Positions 27,028 through 34,574 of a DNA stretch of 55,666 bases are shown here, piece after piece. Location of the stretch: NCBI GenBank assembly GCA_002320665.1, contig DCKO01000052.1, positions 1-55,666 on the forward strand. The letters are read 5' to 3'. The notes beneath the pieces are model-generated. The model was not told where the DNA came from. It did no database searches and saw only the letters and a program-made list of their open reading frames with translations. The translations under genes and the position numbers were made by a program. Source of the stretch: Micavibrio sp. UBA1672 (lineage in GTDB: Bacteria; Pseudomonadota; Alphaproteobacteria; Micavibrionales; Micavibrionaceae). The first letter of the stretch is position 1; every line of letters begins with the position of its first letter.

Positions 27028-27657
27028 CTAAGCCGCTTTCTTCTGGAATTCAGTACTTTCCTTGGCATAGGCCGCCTGAAATTCCGGCAAAGCTGCAATT
27101 TCATCAATAAGACGCTCTACATTCGCACCGCGCTTGATATCAGCTTCCGGCAAGTTACGCATCCAGCTTGAATAAACCGTAACCAGATAATCAATAATTG
27201 TAGGCTGGTTACCGACAATATATTGCCGCCCTTCAAGGCGCTTATCCAGAATAGCCCATAATTTTGATACAGCATCTGAAAACTGCCTGATCAGATTAAC
27301 TCTTTCCTCTTCACTGGTTTCTATTTTGAAAGCCACTGCAAAAATCTTGCTATAGGCCGGATGGAGCGTCGCATAATTAAACATCAGCCACTGCAAGAAC
27401 TCCGTCTTTTTTGCCAAATCCGATGGCATCATATCGCTTTTATGTTTGATCAGGAGATAAAGCACAATTGCCGCACCTTCGGTAATAATTTCACCATCTT
27501 CGGTCTTCAAAGCAGGCACCTGATTGGTTGGCACGATTTCCGCGTAATTTGGTACATCCTCACGTTGAACCACATCATAAGCTACACCCAGCTTTTCAAG
27601 AAGAACCGTAATACCGGTCGAGCACGTGCCCGGAATTGAATAAAGTGTGTACATCAT
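27028..27657 (-). CDS. Glutathione S-transferase family protein
   Basis: 209 residues. The N-terminal thioredoxin-like domain has YSIPGTCSTGITVLLEKLGV, with NQVPALKTEDGEIITEGAAI as the cis-Pro and glutathione-Glu/Ser site. The C-terminal helical domain has LDKRLEGRQYIVGNQPTIIDYLVTVYSSWM, the N-capping box. The family conjugates glutathione to electrophiles or has peroxidase activity; the substrate is not known. A strong AAGGAAG lies before a double ATG (27657 and 27654). The gene is divergent from a TetR gene and shares its control region, which holds two TetR-type palindromes, so it is most probably the repressor's target. Confidence 0.88.
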   Translation of the reverse strand: MMYTLYSIPGTCSTGITVLLEKLGVAYDVVQREDVPNYAEIVPTNQVPALKTEDGEIITEGAAIVLYLLIKHKSDMMPSDLAKKTEFLQWLMFNYATLHPAYSKIFAVAFKIETSEEERVNLIRQFSDAVSKLWAILDKRLEGRQYIVGNQPTIIDYLVTVYSSWMRNLPEADIKRGANVERLIDEIAALPEFQAAYAKESTEFQKKAA

Positions 27658-27699
27658 AGCTTCCTTTCACTGAACAAAATTTGCACAACATTATTTTTT

Positions 27700-27715
27700 T
27701 ATACAGTACTGTCTA
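27700..27715. promoter_or_regulatory. TetR operator-like site 1
   Basis: TATACAGTACTGTCTA, an imperfect palindrome (core ACAGTACTGT is a perfect one). It lies between the GST and tetR genes, near the GST end. The same pattern recurs 40 bp downstream. Confidence 0.65.
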
Positions 27716-27739
27716 CAATTATTGACTGTCAAGAAATAT

Positions 27740-27755
27740 TATACAACTTTGTCTA
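27740..27755. promoter_or_regulatory. TetR operator-like site 2
   Basis: TATACAACTTTGTCTA, matching site 1 at 12 of 16 positions (TATACA-N4-TGTCTA), with starts exactly 40 bp apart. It overlaps the -35 of the tetR promoter, so binding would block tetR transcription. Confidence 0.65.
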
Positions 27756-27777
27756 AAAATATTTTCTGTGGTATAAT
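27749..27777 (+). promoter_or_regulatory. Promoter of the tetR-type gene
   Basis: TTGTCT (27749-27754) and a perfect TATAAT (27772-27777) with a 17-base spacer. The predicted start near 27784 leaves a leader of about 27 bases. The overlap with operator site 2 points to autorepression. Confidence 0.65.
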
Positions 27778-27810
27778 AAGAAAAATTTTTAGTATAAAAA
27801 TCAGCAAGAT

Positions 27811-28440
27811 ATGAAGAACACTGCGCAAGAAGAAGATAAAAAATGTCGGGGACGCCCCTGTAGCTATAACCGTGAGGAACTGGTTGAACAAGTCATGGGT
27901 TTGTTCTGGGATCAGGGCTTTGCCTCTTTGTCTTTAAACGAGATCGCACAGAAAACAGGCCTGACCCGTGCAAGTCTTTATAATGCCTTTGGCAATAAGG
28001 AAACCCTATTCCTTGAGGCCTATAAATATTATCTTGAGCAATCCCCATACAAAAGACTGGGAGATTACAAAGACGGAGATCTGGTTGGGCCATTACTCTA
28101 CAGCGTAGCAAATGATATCTGCTCCCATTTTGCGAATGATGAAAAAAAACGCGGGTGCTTGACAATTAATGTTCTGAGCGAACTTCCAGATCCGAATTGC
28201 ACTTTAGGCCAAAAAATTACAGACGCCTATAATGAGAAACAAAAAATATTTGAGCACTTGATCATCTCAGCCATCAAAAATGGCGAGCTACCTAAAAACA
28301 CAAATCCAGAAATTACTGCAAATACCATAATGGTTTTTATGAGCGGCTTTGGTATTTTCGCCAAAAATATTTCTGATGAACAAACACTGAAAGATATCTA
28401 TCACAACTTCTTGGCGAGCCTTGGATTTAAACCACGATAA
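27811..28440 (+). CDS. TetR/AcrR-family repressor
   Basis: 209 residues. The N-terminus (about 15-62) is the usual helix-turn-helix: CSYNREELVEQVMGLFWDQG, then SLNEIAQKTGLTRASLYNAFGNKETLF. The rest is the helical ligand-binding domain, with YEQ-type segments and FMSGFGIFAKN near the C-terminus. By family it is a dimer that leaves DNA when bound to a ligand. The target is likely the divergent glutathione transferase gene together with its own promoter, given the two operator-like palindromes between them. The regulated compound is probably an electrophile or quinone, an inference from the GST partner. Confidence 0.9.
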   Translation: MKNTAQEEDKKCRGRPCSYNREELVEQVMGLFWDQGFASLSLNEIAQKTGLTRASLYNAFGNKETLFLEAYKYYLEQSPYKRLGDYKDGDLVGPLLYSVANDICSHFANDEKKRGCLTINVLSELPDPNCTLGQKITDAYNEKQKIFEHLIISAIKNGELPKNTNPEITANTIMVFMSGFGIFAKNISDEQTLKDIYHNFLASLGFKPR

Positions 28441-28442
28441 AA

Positions 28443-29141
28443 TCAGCCAATACCGTAAAACAAATTAACCCGCTCACCTTCCTCGTGATCATTGCGGCGC
28501 TTGTGCTTAACCGACGCTTTATGACCATCTTCTTCCTTGCTTAAAGGATGAGTAGTACCGCGATGTCCGGTCAGGACAGGAGAGCGAAAACTGACGTTCT
28601 TAAGTATATCGGAATCAAACTGCACCCCTCTGCCTGTTAAATGCAGATTAAAAACATATTCAGTGCCATCTTGGTGCTTATTGCTTGAAACGGCATAATT
28701 ATGACCTGCTTGCATAGCAATACGCGCATAATCGGGATTGGAAATATCCATTCTTTCCCTGATATAATCTGTATTTAAATTAAATACATGGCCTCGCTTA
28801 TTCGTCAGTAAAAACTCGTCTCGAAGTGCAAAATGATTAAAATCATGCTGCCCGTCCGAGGCAAAATAAAAATGAAAAGGCGTAGAAACCAAGAAGCCAG
28901 GATCGCAGTCATTTTCTCTAAAACCATCAATCCTGACATCATATTTTGGTGCAACCATGCTACCATCTTTATATTGCTCGATATAAGCATCGTGCTGCCT
29001 CAGATGTTCGACCATTTCGACAAGATCAGATGTCATAATAAGGGGCACATAAGGCACAAGAACATCAGGCTCTGTATCCAAAACCTCAATCATCTCGTCC
29101 ATATTCCCGACTTCTTTGAAAGCCTTACCCGCAGAACTCAT
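28443..29141 (-). CDS. Unknown protein, 232 residues
   Basis: I do not recognise this protein. There is no signal peptide or membrane segment. It is rich in Asp, His and Asn with a mixed alpha/beta pattern (MIEVLDTEPDVLVPYVPLIM, YDVRIDGFREND, FHFYFASDGQHDFNHFALRD) and ends in a His/Lys/Arg/Glu-rich tail (HKASVKHKRRNDHEEGERV). It is isolated, between the TetR gene (convergent, 2 bases away) and the hsp20 terminator. Similar solitary, acidic, hydrophilic proteins lie at 17865, 24861, 43503 and 48231. No ribosome site is clear before the ATG. Confidence 0.55.
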   Translation of the reverse strand: MSSAGKAFKEVGNMDEMIEVLDTEPDVLVPYVPLIMTSDLVEMVEHLRQHDAYIEQYKDGSMVAPKYDVRIDGFRENDCDPGFLVSTPFHFYFASDGQHDFNHFALRDEFLLTNKRGHVFNLNTDYIRERMDISNPDYARIAMQAGHNYAVSSNKHQDGTEYVFNLHLTGRGVQFDSDILKNVSFRSPVLTGHRGTTHPLSKEEDGHKASVKHKRRNDHEEGERVNLFYGIG

Positions 29142-29213
29142 AATTTATAATTATTATCCAATTAAAATAAGTTTCGGATAATAATATTTCTCAATCCACC
29201 ATGTCAAATAAAT

Positions 29214-29291
29214 AAAAAAATGCGCCCTGCTCCTAGGGTGTGAGGGAAGAGAGGAGGAACAGGGCGCAAGTGGGTTAGAGAGGGTTCACTT
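29214..29291 (-). terminator. hsp20 terminator with C-rich-loop hairpins
   Basis: On the minus strand after hsp20, a weak hairpin (AAGTG/CACTT, 29291-29268) with loop AACCCTCTCTAACC is followed by a strong one (TGCGCCCTG/CAGGGCGCA, 29268-29221, with an inner TTCCT/AGGAG-type stem). The strong hairpin's loop reads CCTCTCTTCCCTCACACCCT, and TTTTTTT follows at 29220-29214. It is a canonical terminator by position. The loop is like those of the small RNA at 15166-15310, so it may also be released as a 3'-derived small RNA. Confidence 0.75.
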
Positions 29292-29335
29292 CTTCACTTA
29301 AAAAACTGAGTTAAATTTTAGACTTAAATCAAAGA

Positions 29336-29806
29336 CTAATTTTTCTTCGATTTACCGATTTTTGCCGAAGCCCCAGCAATCGGAATCATACGCGGTTTTT
29401 TCTCTTCTGGAATGATCTGCTTGAGAGCAAGGGTTAACAATCCATCCTTAAGCTCCGCATCTTCGACTTGAATATAATCAGCCAATCGGAACGTCTTGAC
29501 GAAATTGCGTGTCGCGATACCGCGGTGAAGATAGGTCTTGCCCTCTTCCTCTTCGCGCTCTTTCGTCGAGCCGGAAATTCTGAGCTCGCCATCTTCAAGG
29601 ACAATATTCAAATCATCCATCTCGAAACCGGCCACCGCCATCGTAATGCGATAATCATGCTCGCCGAGCTTTTCAATATTGTAAGGCGGATAATTATCAA
29701 AGCCTTGATTTCCGTCATGAAGTAAGGATTCAAAAAGGTCATTAAACCGGTCGAAACCAACAGATTGACGCATTAATGGTGTTGTAAGTGTAAGTACATT
29801 TGCCAT
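29336..29806 (-). CDS. Small heat shock protein, Hsp20/IbpA type
   Basis: 156 residues from the ATG at 29806, chosen because AGGAG lies six bases upstream; an ATG at 29812 abuts the AGGAG and is unlikely. The alpha-crystallin domain spans about residues 35-130: YNIEKLGEHDYRITMAVAGF, LRISGSTKE, YLHRGIATRNFVKTFRLADYI, VEDAELKDGLLTLALKQIIP. The N-terminus has VGFDRFNDLFESLL, typical of IbpA-like proteins. It binds unfolded proteins as large oligomers and prevents aggregation. Control looks double: a CIRCE operator (HrcA) and a sigma-70 promoter upstream, plus a ROSE-like leader that would release translation on heating. Confidence 0.95.
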   Translation of the reverse strand: MANVLTLTTPLMRQSVGFDRFNDLFESLLHDGNQGFDNYPPYNIEKLGEHDYRITMAVAGFEMDDLNIVLEDGELRISGSTKEREEEEGKTYLHRGIATRNFVKTFRLADYIQVEDAELKDGLLTLALKQIIPEEKKPRMIPIAGASAKIGKSKKN

Positions 29807-29890
29807 TTTCATCTCCTATATTTAGCAAGATTACTGTTTTTAAAAAGGCGCTTTTGGAAACCTCACCATGAGCATTTCGATTCGCCTTAT
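29807..29890 (-). promoter_or_regulatory. ROSE-like RNA thermometer leader of hsp20
   Basis: About 80 bases of leader on the minus strand. A first stem AAGGCG/CGCCTT (29888-29883 with 29850-29845) encloses a variable loop. Near the start codon, CTTGCT (29829-29824) can pair with AGGAG (29817-29813) across a 6-base loop. This is the ROSE pattern, in which a U(U/C)GCU segment masks the ribosome site with a G-G mismatch. Such leaders melt on heating. The call is from pattern only; no folding was run. Confidence 0.6.
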
Positions 29891-29896
29891 AGGGTA

Positions 29897-29925
29897 AATA
29901 TATAAAAAACCTAATACATCGTCAA
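29897..29925 (-). promoter_or_regulatory. Sigma-70-type promoter of hsp20
   Basis: On the minus strand, TTGACG (29925-29920) and TATATT (29902-29897) with a 17-base spacer. A start near 29890 gives the leader described above. It lies directly downstream of the CIRCE site. Confidence 0.7.
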
Positions 29926-29932
29926 GGGAAAA

Positions 29933-29959
29933 TTGGCACTCTATGATATGGAGTGCTAA
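29933..29959. promoter_or_regulatory. CIRCE operator (HrcA site)
   Basis: On the minus strand TTAGCACTC-N9-GAGTGCCAA, matching the CIRCE consensus TTAGCACTC-N9-GAGTGCTAA at 17 of 18 arm bases with the exact 9-base spacer. HrcA bound here would repress hsp20. It also lies 41 bases before the start of the divergent plus-strand gene, which may share the control. Confidence 0.88.
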
Positions 29960-29999
29960 TTAGTTTTCAAACCAATAAAAAAATGATAACGTGATTTCG

Positions 30000-30314
30000 A
30001 TGCTTCCCGATGAAAAAAATTTAGATTTATTTGATGAAAGAATAGTCGCCGACTACTGCCAAATTCTGGAAGATTTTGTGCACGAAAAAGCTAGCCACGA
30101 AGATACGCTGGTAGCTATAAATCAATTAGAGGGGCTAGCCGGAACCTTGATTACAGAACACACATACGCTTTGAGAAAGCAGATTGCTCGACAATACAAG
30201 CCAAACGTATACGAATGGAAAGTTGAAATGTTTAGTTTGATTGGAAAAATCGGGACGAGTGTTTATCAAAAAAACAATGGCACTCGAATACAAGCAGGTC
30301 TTCCAATCCAATAA
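30000..30314 (+). CDS. Small unknown helical protein, divergent from hsp20
   Basis: 104 residues from the ATG at 30000 (an in-frame GTG at 29991 adds three). No family is recognised. The sequence looks helical and hydrophilic: LFDERIVADYCQILEDFVHEK, DTLVAINQLEGLAGTLITEH, VEMFSLIGKIGTSVYQK. No signal peptide is present. The CIRCE operator lies between this gene and hsp20, so it may be heat-controlled, but no promoter on this strand is clear. A bidirectional terminator at 30343-30372 separates it from metE. Confidence 0.55.
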   Translation: MLPDEKNLDLFDERIVADYCQILEDFVHEKASHEDTLVAINQLEGLAGTLITEHTYALRKQIARQYKPNVYEWKVEMFSLIGKIGTSVYQKNNGTRIQAGLPIQ

Positions 30315-30342
30315 TATTAGAACATGAAAAGCCTTAATAAAT

Positions 30343-30372
30343 AAAAAGGCCGGAAATTCATCCGGCCTTTCT
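30343..30372. terminator. Bidirectional terminator between the small gene and metE
   Basis: GGCCGGA (30348-30354) and TCCGGCC (30361-30367) with a 6-base loop; A-run on the left and TTT on the right, so it can serve both the plus-strand gene and metE on the minus strand. Confidence 0.8.
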
Positions 30373-30397
30373 AAAAATTTCAAAAGTCGCCAATAAA

Positions 30398-32692
30398 CTA
30401 GGCAGCCTTTTCTTGCTCGATTTTCGCGCGCATGCTCTTCGCTGCGGCAACCATATGCTCAAGCGCTGGCTTTGTTTCTTCCCAGCCACGTGTCTTCAGA
30501 CCACAATCCGGGTTAACCCAAACTTGTTCTGGGCTCAAAACATCCAAGGCTTTTGTCAGGAGCTTTTCCATTTCATCCTGACTTGGGATACGTGGTGAGT
30601 GAATATCATAAACACCAGGCCCAATCTCGTTAGGATATTTGAAGTTCACGAAGGCATCCAGAAGTTCCATCGCACTACGAGACGTTTCAATAGAAATCAC
30701 ATCCGCATCCAGAGCTGCGATTGAGTCAATAATATCATTGAACTCGCAGTAACACATATGCGTGTGGATTTGCGTCGCATCTTCGATACCGCTTGAGGAT
30801 ATCTTGAATGAGTCAACCGCCCATTTCAAATACTGATCCCAATCGCTTTTGCGAAGAGGCAAACCTTCACGAAGCGCGGGCTCGTCAATTTGGATAACAC
30901 GGATATCCGCCTTTTCCAGATCATGAACTTCATCACGGATCGCAAGTGAAATTTGCTTACACGTTGTTTCACGAGGTTGATCGTCACGAACAAATGACCA
31001 CTGCAAAATTGTCACAGGACCAGTCAGCATACCTTTAACTGGGCGATCTGTTTGCTCTTGTGCAAATGATGACCAACGAACAGTCATAGCTTCGGGGCGA
31101 GAAACATCACCAAAGATAATCGGCGGCTTCACACAACGAGACCCGTAAGACTGTACCCAGCCATTCTTTGTGAATGCAAAACCGTCAAGTTTCTCACCGA
31201 AATACTCAACCATGTCATTACGCTCATATTCACCATGAACAGGCACATCAATGTCGATTTCATCCTGCCAAGCCATAGCTTCTTTAGTTTTCTCGGCCAA
31301 GAATGCATCATATTCCTCGCGGGAAAGTTCACCTTTTTTGAACTTCGCACGAGCTTGACGAATATCTTGTGTTTGCGGGAAAGACCCAATTGTCGTTGTT
31401 GGCAAAATCGGCAAACCTAGCAATTCGCGCTGTGCTTCAATACGTACATCAAATGGGTTATGACGCTGTGCATCTGCATCTGTGAGACCTGCTACGCGAT
31501 CCTTAACAGCAGAATTATGAATACGGCTTGATGATCCGCGAGAGTCAAATGCTGCCTTATTAGCTTCAAAAGCAGCTTCATCTTTCGAACCATTAGCAGC
31601 ATCAGCGATCAACTTGATTTCCTGAAGCTTTTGCTTGGCAAAGGCTAACCAGTTTTTAAGCTCATCATCCAGCTTGTCTTCCACATCCAGATCAACCGGG
31701 CTGTGAAGCAATGAACAAGATGGCGCGACCTGAACACGATCACTACCAAGTGCATCAACAGCCTTTTGCACTTTGGCAGAAGCCTTCGCAAGATCTGTTT
31801 TCCAGATGTTACGTCCATCAACCACACCAACAGAAAGCTTCTTATCGGCAGGCAATTTTGCCAAAACATCATCAATCTGCTCAGGTGCACGCATCAAATC
31901 AACATGAAGACCGGCAACTGGCAAACCTGCCGCAAGCTCAAGATTATCACGAAGATCACCGAAATATGTAGCGATTGTGATTTTCAAACCAGAAGCCGCT
32001 GAAAGCTTGTCATATGCTTTCTTGAAGGCTTCTTTGGCATCTGCATCCAGATCAAGAACCAGAGTACCTTCATCAATTTGAACTTCCTTCGCACCGGCTG
32101 CTTCCAGCTTTTGCAGAACTTCTTCATAAACAGGCAAAAGCTTGTCCAGAAGATCAAGCGCATTCAAATTATCATATGTTTTACCCAAAAGCAGGAATGA
32201 CACAGGACCAAGAAGAACTGGACGTGTTTCAATCCCAAGGGCTTTAGCTTCTTCAAATTCTTTCACAGCCTTATCACGAGAATATTTAAACTCTGTGTCG
32301 GCTTTAAACTCAGGCACAATATAGTGATAGTTTGTATCAAACCACTTTGTCATTTCCATCGCTACAACATCTGTGCTGCCATCCTGACGACCACGGGCCA
32401 TCGCAAAGAAAAGATCAAGGTCAATCTGACCACCATCCCAGTTATAACGCTCAGGCACAGCGCCAACCATTGTAATTGTGTCCAGAACCTGATCATAAAA
32501 AGAAAAGTCATTTGACGGGATCACTTCAATTCCGGCATCTTTTTGAATATTCCAGTGACGGGCACGAAGTTCCTTGGCTGTGTTTTCCAGATCCGCAAGG
32601 CTTACTTTACCCTTCCAATATGCTTCCTGAGCTTTTTTAAGCTCACGATTTAAACCGACTCGGGGAAACCCCAGATTTGCTGCTTGTACCAT
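30398..32692 (-). CDS. metE: Cobalamin-independent methionine synthase
   Basis: 764 residues from the ATG at 32692 (AAGGA seven bases upstream; MVQAANLGFPRVGLNREL). A longer in-frame reading from 32770 would overlap hisI and is rejected. It transfers a methyl group from 5-methyltetrahydrofolate-triglutamate to homocysteine. Zinc ligands are visible in THMCYCEF and NPDCGLKTRGW, and the substrate region has PTTTIGSFPQT and HGEYERNDMVEYFGE. The two-domain length is normal. It lies 37 bases after hisI on the same strand and may be cotranscribed. Having MetE means methionine synthesis without B12 by this route. Confidence 0.96.
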   Translation of the reverse strand: MVQAANLGFPRVGLNRELKKAQEAYWKGKVSLADLENTAKELRARHWNIQKDAGIEVIPSNDFSFYDQVLDTITMVGAVPERYNWDGGQIDLDLFFAMARGRQDGSTDVVAMEMTKWFDTNYHYIVPEFKADTEFKYSRDKAVKEFEEAKALGIETRPVLLGPVSFLLLGKTYDNLNALDLLDKLLPVYEEVLQKLEAAGAKEVQIDEGTLVLDLDADAKEAFKKAYDKLSAASGLKITIATYFGDLRDNLELAAGLPVAGLHVDLMRAPEQIDDVLAKLPADKKLSVGVVDGRNIWKTDLAKASAKVQKAVDALGSDRVQVAPSCSLLHSPVDLDVEDKLDDELKNWLAFAKQKLQEIKLIADAANGSKDEAAFEANKAAFDSRGSSSRIHNSAVKDRVAGLTDADAQRHNPFDVRIEAQRELLGLPILPTTTIGSFPQTQDIRQARAKFKKGELSREEYDAFLAEKTKEAMAWQDEIDIDVPVHGEYERNDMVEYFGEKLDGFAFTKNGWVQSYGSRCVKPPIIFGDVSRPEAMTVRWSSFAQEQTDRPVKGMLTGPVTILQWSFVRDDQPRETTCKQISLAIRDEVHDLEKADIRVIQIDEPALREGLPLRKSDWDQYLKWAVDSFKISSSGIEDATQIHTHMCYCEFNDIIDSIAALDADVISIETSRSAMELLDAFVNFKYPNEIGPGVYDIHSPRIPSQDEMEKLLTKALDVLSPEQVWVNPDCGLKTRGWEETKPALEHMVAAAKSMRAKIEQEKAA

Positions 32693-32729
32693 AATATTTC
32701 CTTCTTTGGTTACGTCTTCAACTAGCTTT

Positions 32730-33095
32730 TTACCGTTCTTCCGGCTCGGCAATAATAACCACGTTATCACCGCGCACGGCGTTGTAAAAACAATTGCGCC
32801 TCATTGTATGGCAGGCTGGACCACTCTGGTCAACCATTAAGAGCAGAGTATCCGCATCACAATCAAAGCGCATTTCGACCAGCTTTTGGATATTGCCCGA
32901 GCTTTCACCCTTACGCCAAAGAGACTTTCTTGAACGAGACCAGTAACATACATGCCCTGTTTGAAGTGTTTCAGCGATAGATTCTGCATTCATCCATGCC
33001 ATCATTAAAACTTCTCCCGTATCATGCTGCTGTGCAATCGCAGGAATAAGCCCGTCATCATTAAATTTCAGCGCTTCTATAATTTTTTCGCTCAT
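32730..33095 (-). CDS. hisI: Phosphoribosyl-AMP cyclohydrolase
   Basis: 121 residues, the single-domain form without a HisE fusion. It opens the ring of PR-AMP in histidine synthesis. Zinc and catalytic residues are in MRFDCDADTLLLMVDQSGPACHT, with HVCYWSRSRKSLWRKGESSG and MAWMNAESIAET before them, as in all HisI proteins. It is alone, without other his genes near, and reads toward metE. Confidence 0.96.
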   Translation of the reverse strand: MSEKIIEALKFNDDGLIPAIAQQHDTGEVLMMAWMNAESIAETLQTGHVCYWSRSRKSLWRKGESSGNIQKLVEMRFDCDADTLLLMVDQSGPACHTMRRNCFYNAVRGDNVVIIAEPEER

Positions 33096-33168
33096 TTTTT
33101 ATCCAAATGCTTTGATCTGCGCAATGAAAGCGCTATAAAGCCTCTTTGTAAAGAAAAAGAAGTAGAAA

Positions 33169-34554
33169 ATGGCAAAATTAAAGCTACATAACACATTACA
33201 CAGCAAAAAAGAGGATTTTACTCCTATAAACCCCAATGATGTACGGGTTTATGCTTGCGGCCCGACCGTTTATAACTATGCGCATATCGGCAATGGGCGC
33301 ATGGCTGTGGTGTGCGATTTGCTGGCGCGGATCCTGAAAGAGCTTTACCCCAAAGTCACTTATGTCTCCAATATCACCGATATTGATGACAAGATCATTG
33401 CCGCCGCCAAGGAAACAGGCGAGCCGATCGACTCCATCACCAATAAATACACCGATATCTATAATGAGGATATGGCGGCGCTCGGCGTAGCAATTCCTGA
33501 CATCCAGCCTAGAGCAACCCAGCATATCCCCGATATGATTAAACAAATCGAAGCCTTGATCGAAAAGGGACACGCCTACGCCGCCGAAGGCCACGTCCTT
33601 TATAATGTCCCCTCTTACGAAGCTTACGGGGCATTATCAGGCCGTAGCCGTGATGAACAAATCGCAGGAGCGCGCGTTGATGTCGCACCGTATAAAAAAG
33701 ACCCCGCCGATTTCGTCCTTTGGAAACCAAGCACAGATGATCAACCGGGCTGGGACTCATCTTGGGGGCGCGGGCGACCGGGCTGGCATATTGAATGCTC
33801 AGCCATGACAGAAGCCACACTCGGCTTCCCCTTTGACATCCACGCAGGCGGCAGTGACCTGAAATTCCCGCACCATGAAAATGAAATCGCCCAAGCCTGC
33901 GGCGCACATGGCCATGAAAATGCGCCGGAAGAATATGCGCGGGTCTGGGTGCATAACGGCTTTGTCGTGGTTGAAGATGAGAAAATGTCCAAATCCATCG
34001 GCAATGTGCAACTTGTCCATGATCTAATCAAAGATCACAAAGGCGAAGTCTTGCGCCTTGCCCTTCTCTCCGCACATTACCGCCAACCCCTTAACTGGAC
34101 GGCAAATCTGATCGAGCAAACACAAAACACATTAGACCGCCTATACCGCACCCTCAAAGATCTAAAAGACGTTGAAGCCGAAAAGAACATCCCCGCAAGC
34201 GTCATGGATGCCCTATGCGATGATATGAACACACCTGCCGCACTAGCCGCCTTAATTGAAATCGCAGGCAATGCCGCTAAAGCCGATGAATCTGAAAAGA
34301 AAAAAATCAAAGGCGCACTTCTATCCTCCGGCGCAGTCATTGGCATCTTGCAAGAAGACCCCGATAAATGGCTGGGCTACGATAGCGCATCTAGCGAAGA
34401 CGCCGAAGAAATCGAATCCCTGATTGCACAGCGAAAAGAAGCGCGAGAAAATAAAGACTTTGCCAAAGCCGATGAAATCCGTAATAAATTACACTCTATG
34501 AAAATAGAGATCGAGGATACAGCCGAAGGCACAATCTGGCGCAAAATCGGGTAA
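33169..34554 (+). CDS. cysS: Cysteinyl-tRNA synthetase
   Basis: 461 residues, class I. The HIGH-type motif is PTVYNYAHIGNGR (about residues 31-43) and the KMSKS loop is EDEKMSKSIG (about 268-277). Zinc ligands include Cys in YACGPTV and the WHIECSAM region, with HAGGSDLKFPHHENE. The DALR-type anticodon region is at the C-terminus (DDMNTPAALAALIE). It charges tRNA-Cys in the cytoplasm. 20 bases before thrS, so the two are probably cotranscribed. Confidence 0.97.
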   Translation: MAKLKLHNTLHSKKEDFTPINPNDVRVYACGPTVYNYAHIGNGRMAVVCDLLARILKELYPKVTYVSNITDIDDKIIAAAKETGEPIDSITNKYTDIYNEDMAALGVAIPDIQPRATQHIPDMIKQIEALIEKGHAYAAEGHVLYNVPSYEAYGALSGRSRDEQIAGARVDVAPYKKDPADFVLWKPSTDDQPGWDSSWGRGRPGWHIECSAMTEATLGFPFDIHAGGSDLKFPHHENEIAQACGAHGHENAPEEYARVWVHNGFVVVEDEKMSKSIGNVQLVHDLIKDHKGEVLRLALLSAHYRQPLNWTANLIEQTQNTLDRLYRTLKDLKDVEAEKNIPASVMDALCDDMNTPAALAALIEIAGNAAKADESEKKKIKGALLSSGAVIGILQEDPDKWLGYDSASSEDAEEIESLIAQRKEARENKDFAKADEIRNKLHSMKIEIEDTAEGTIWRKIG

Positions 34555-34574
34555 GTTAAAAAAGGAAAGTAAAA

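Noticed and set aside
32693..32770. Longer metE reading from 32770
   Set aside because: It would overlap the end of hisI and add 26 residues absent from MetE; the ATG at 32692 has a good ribosome site.
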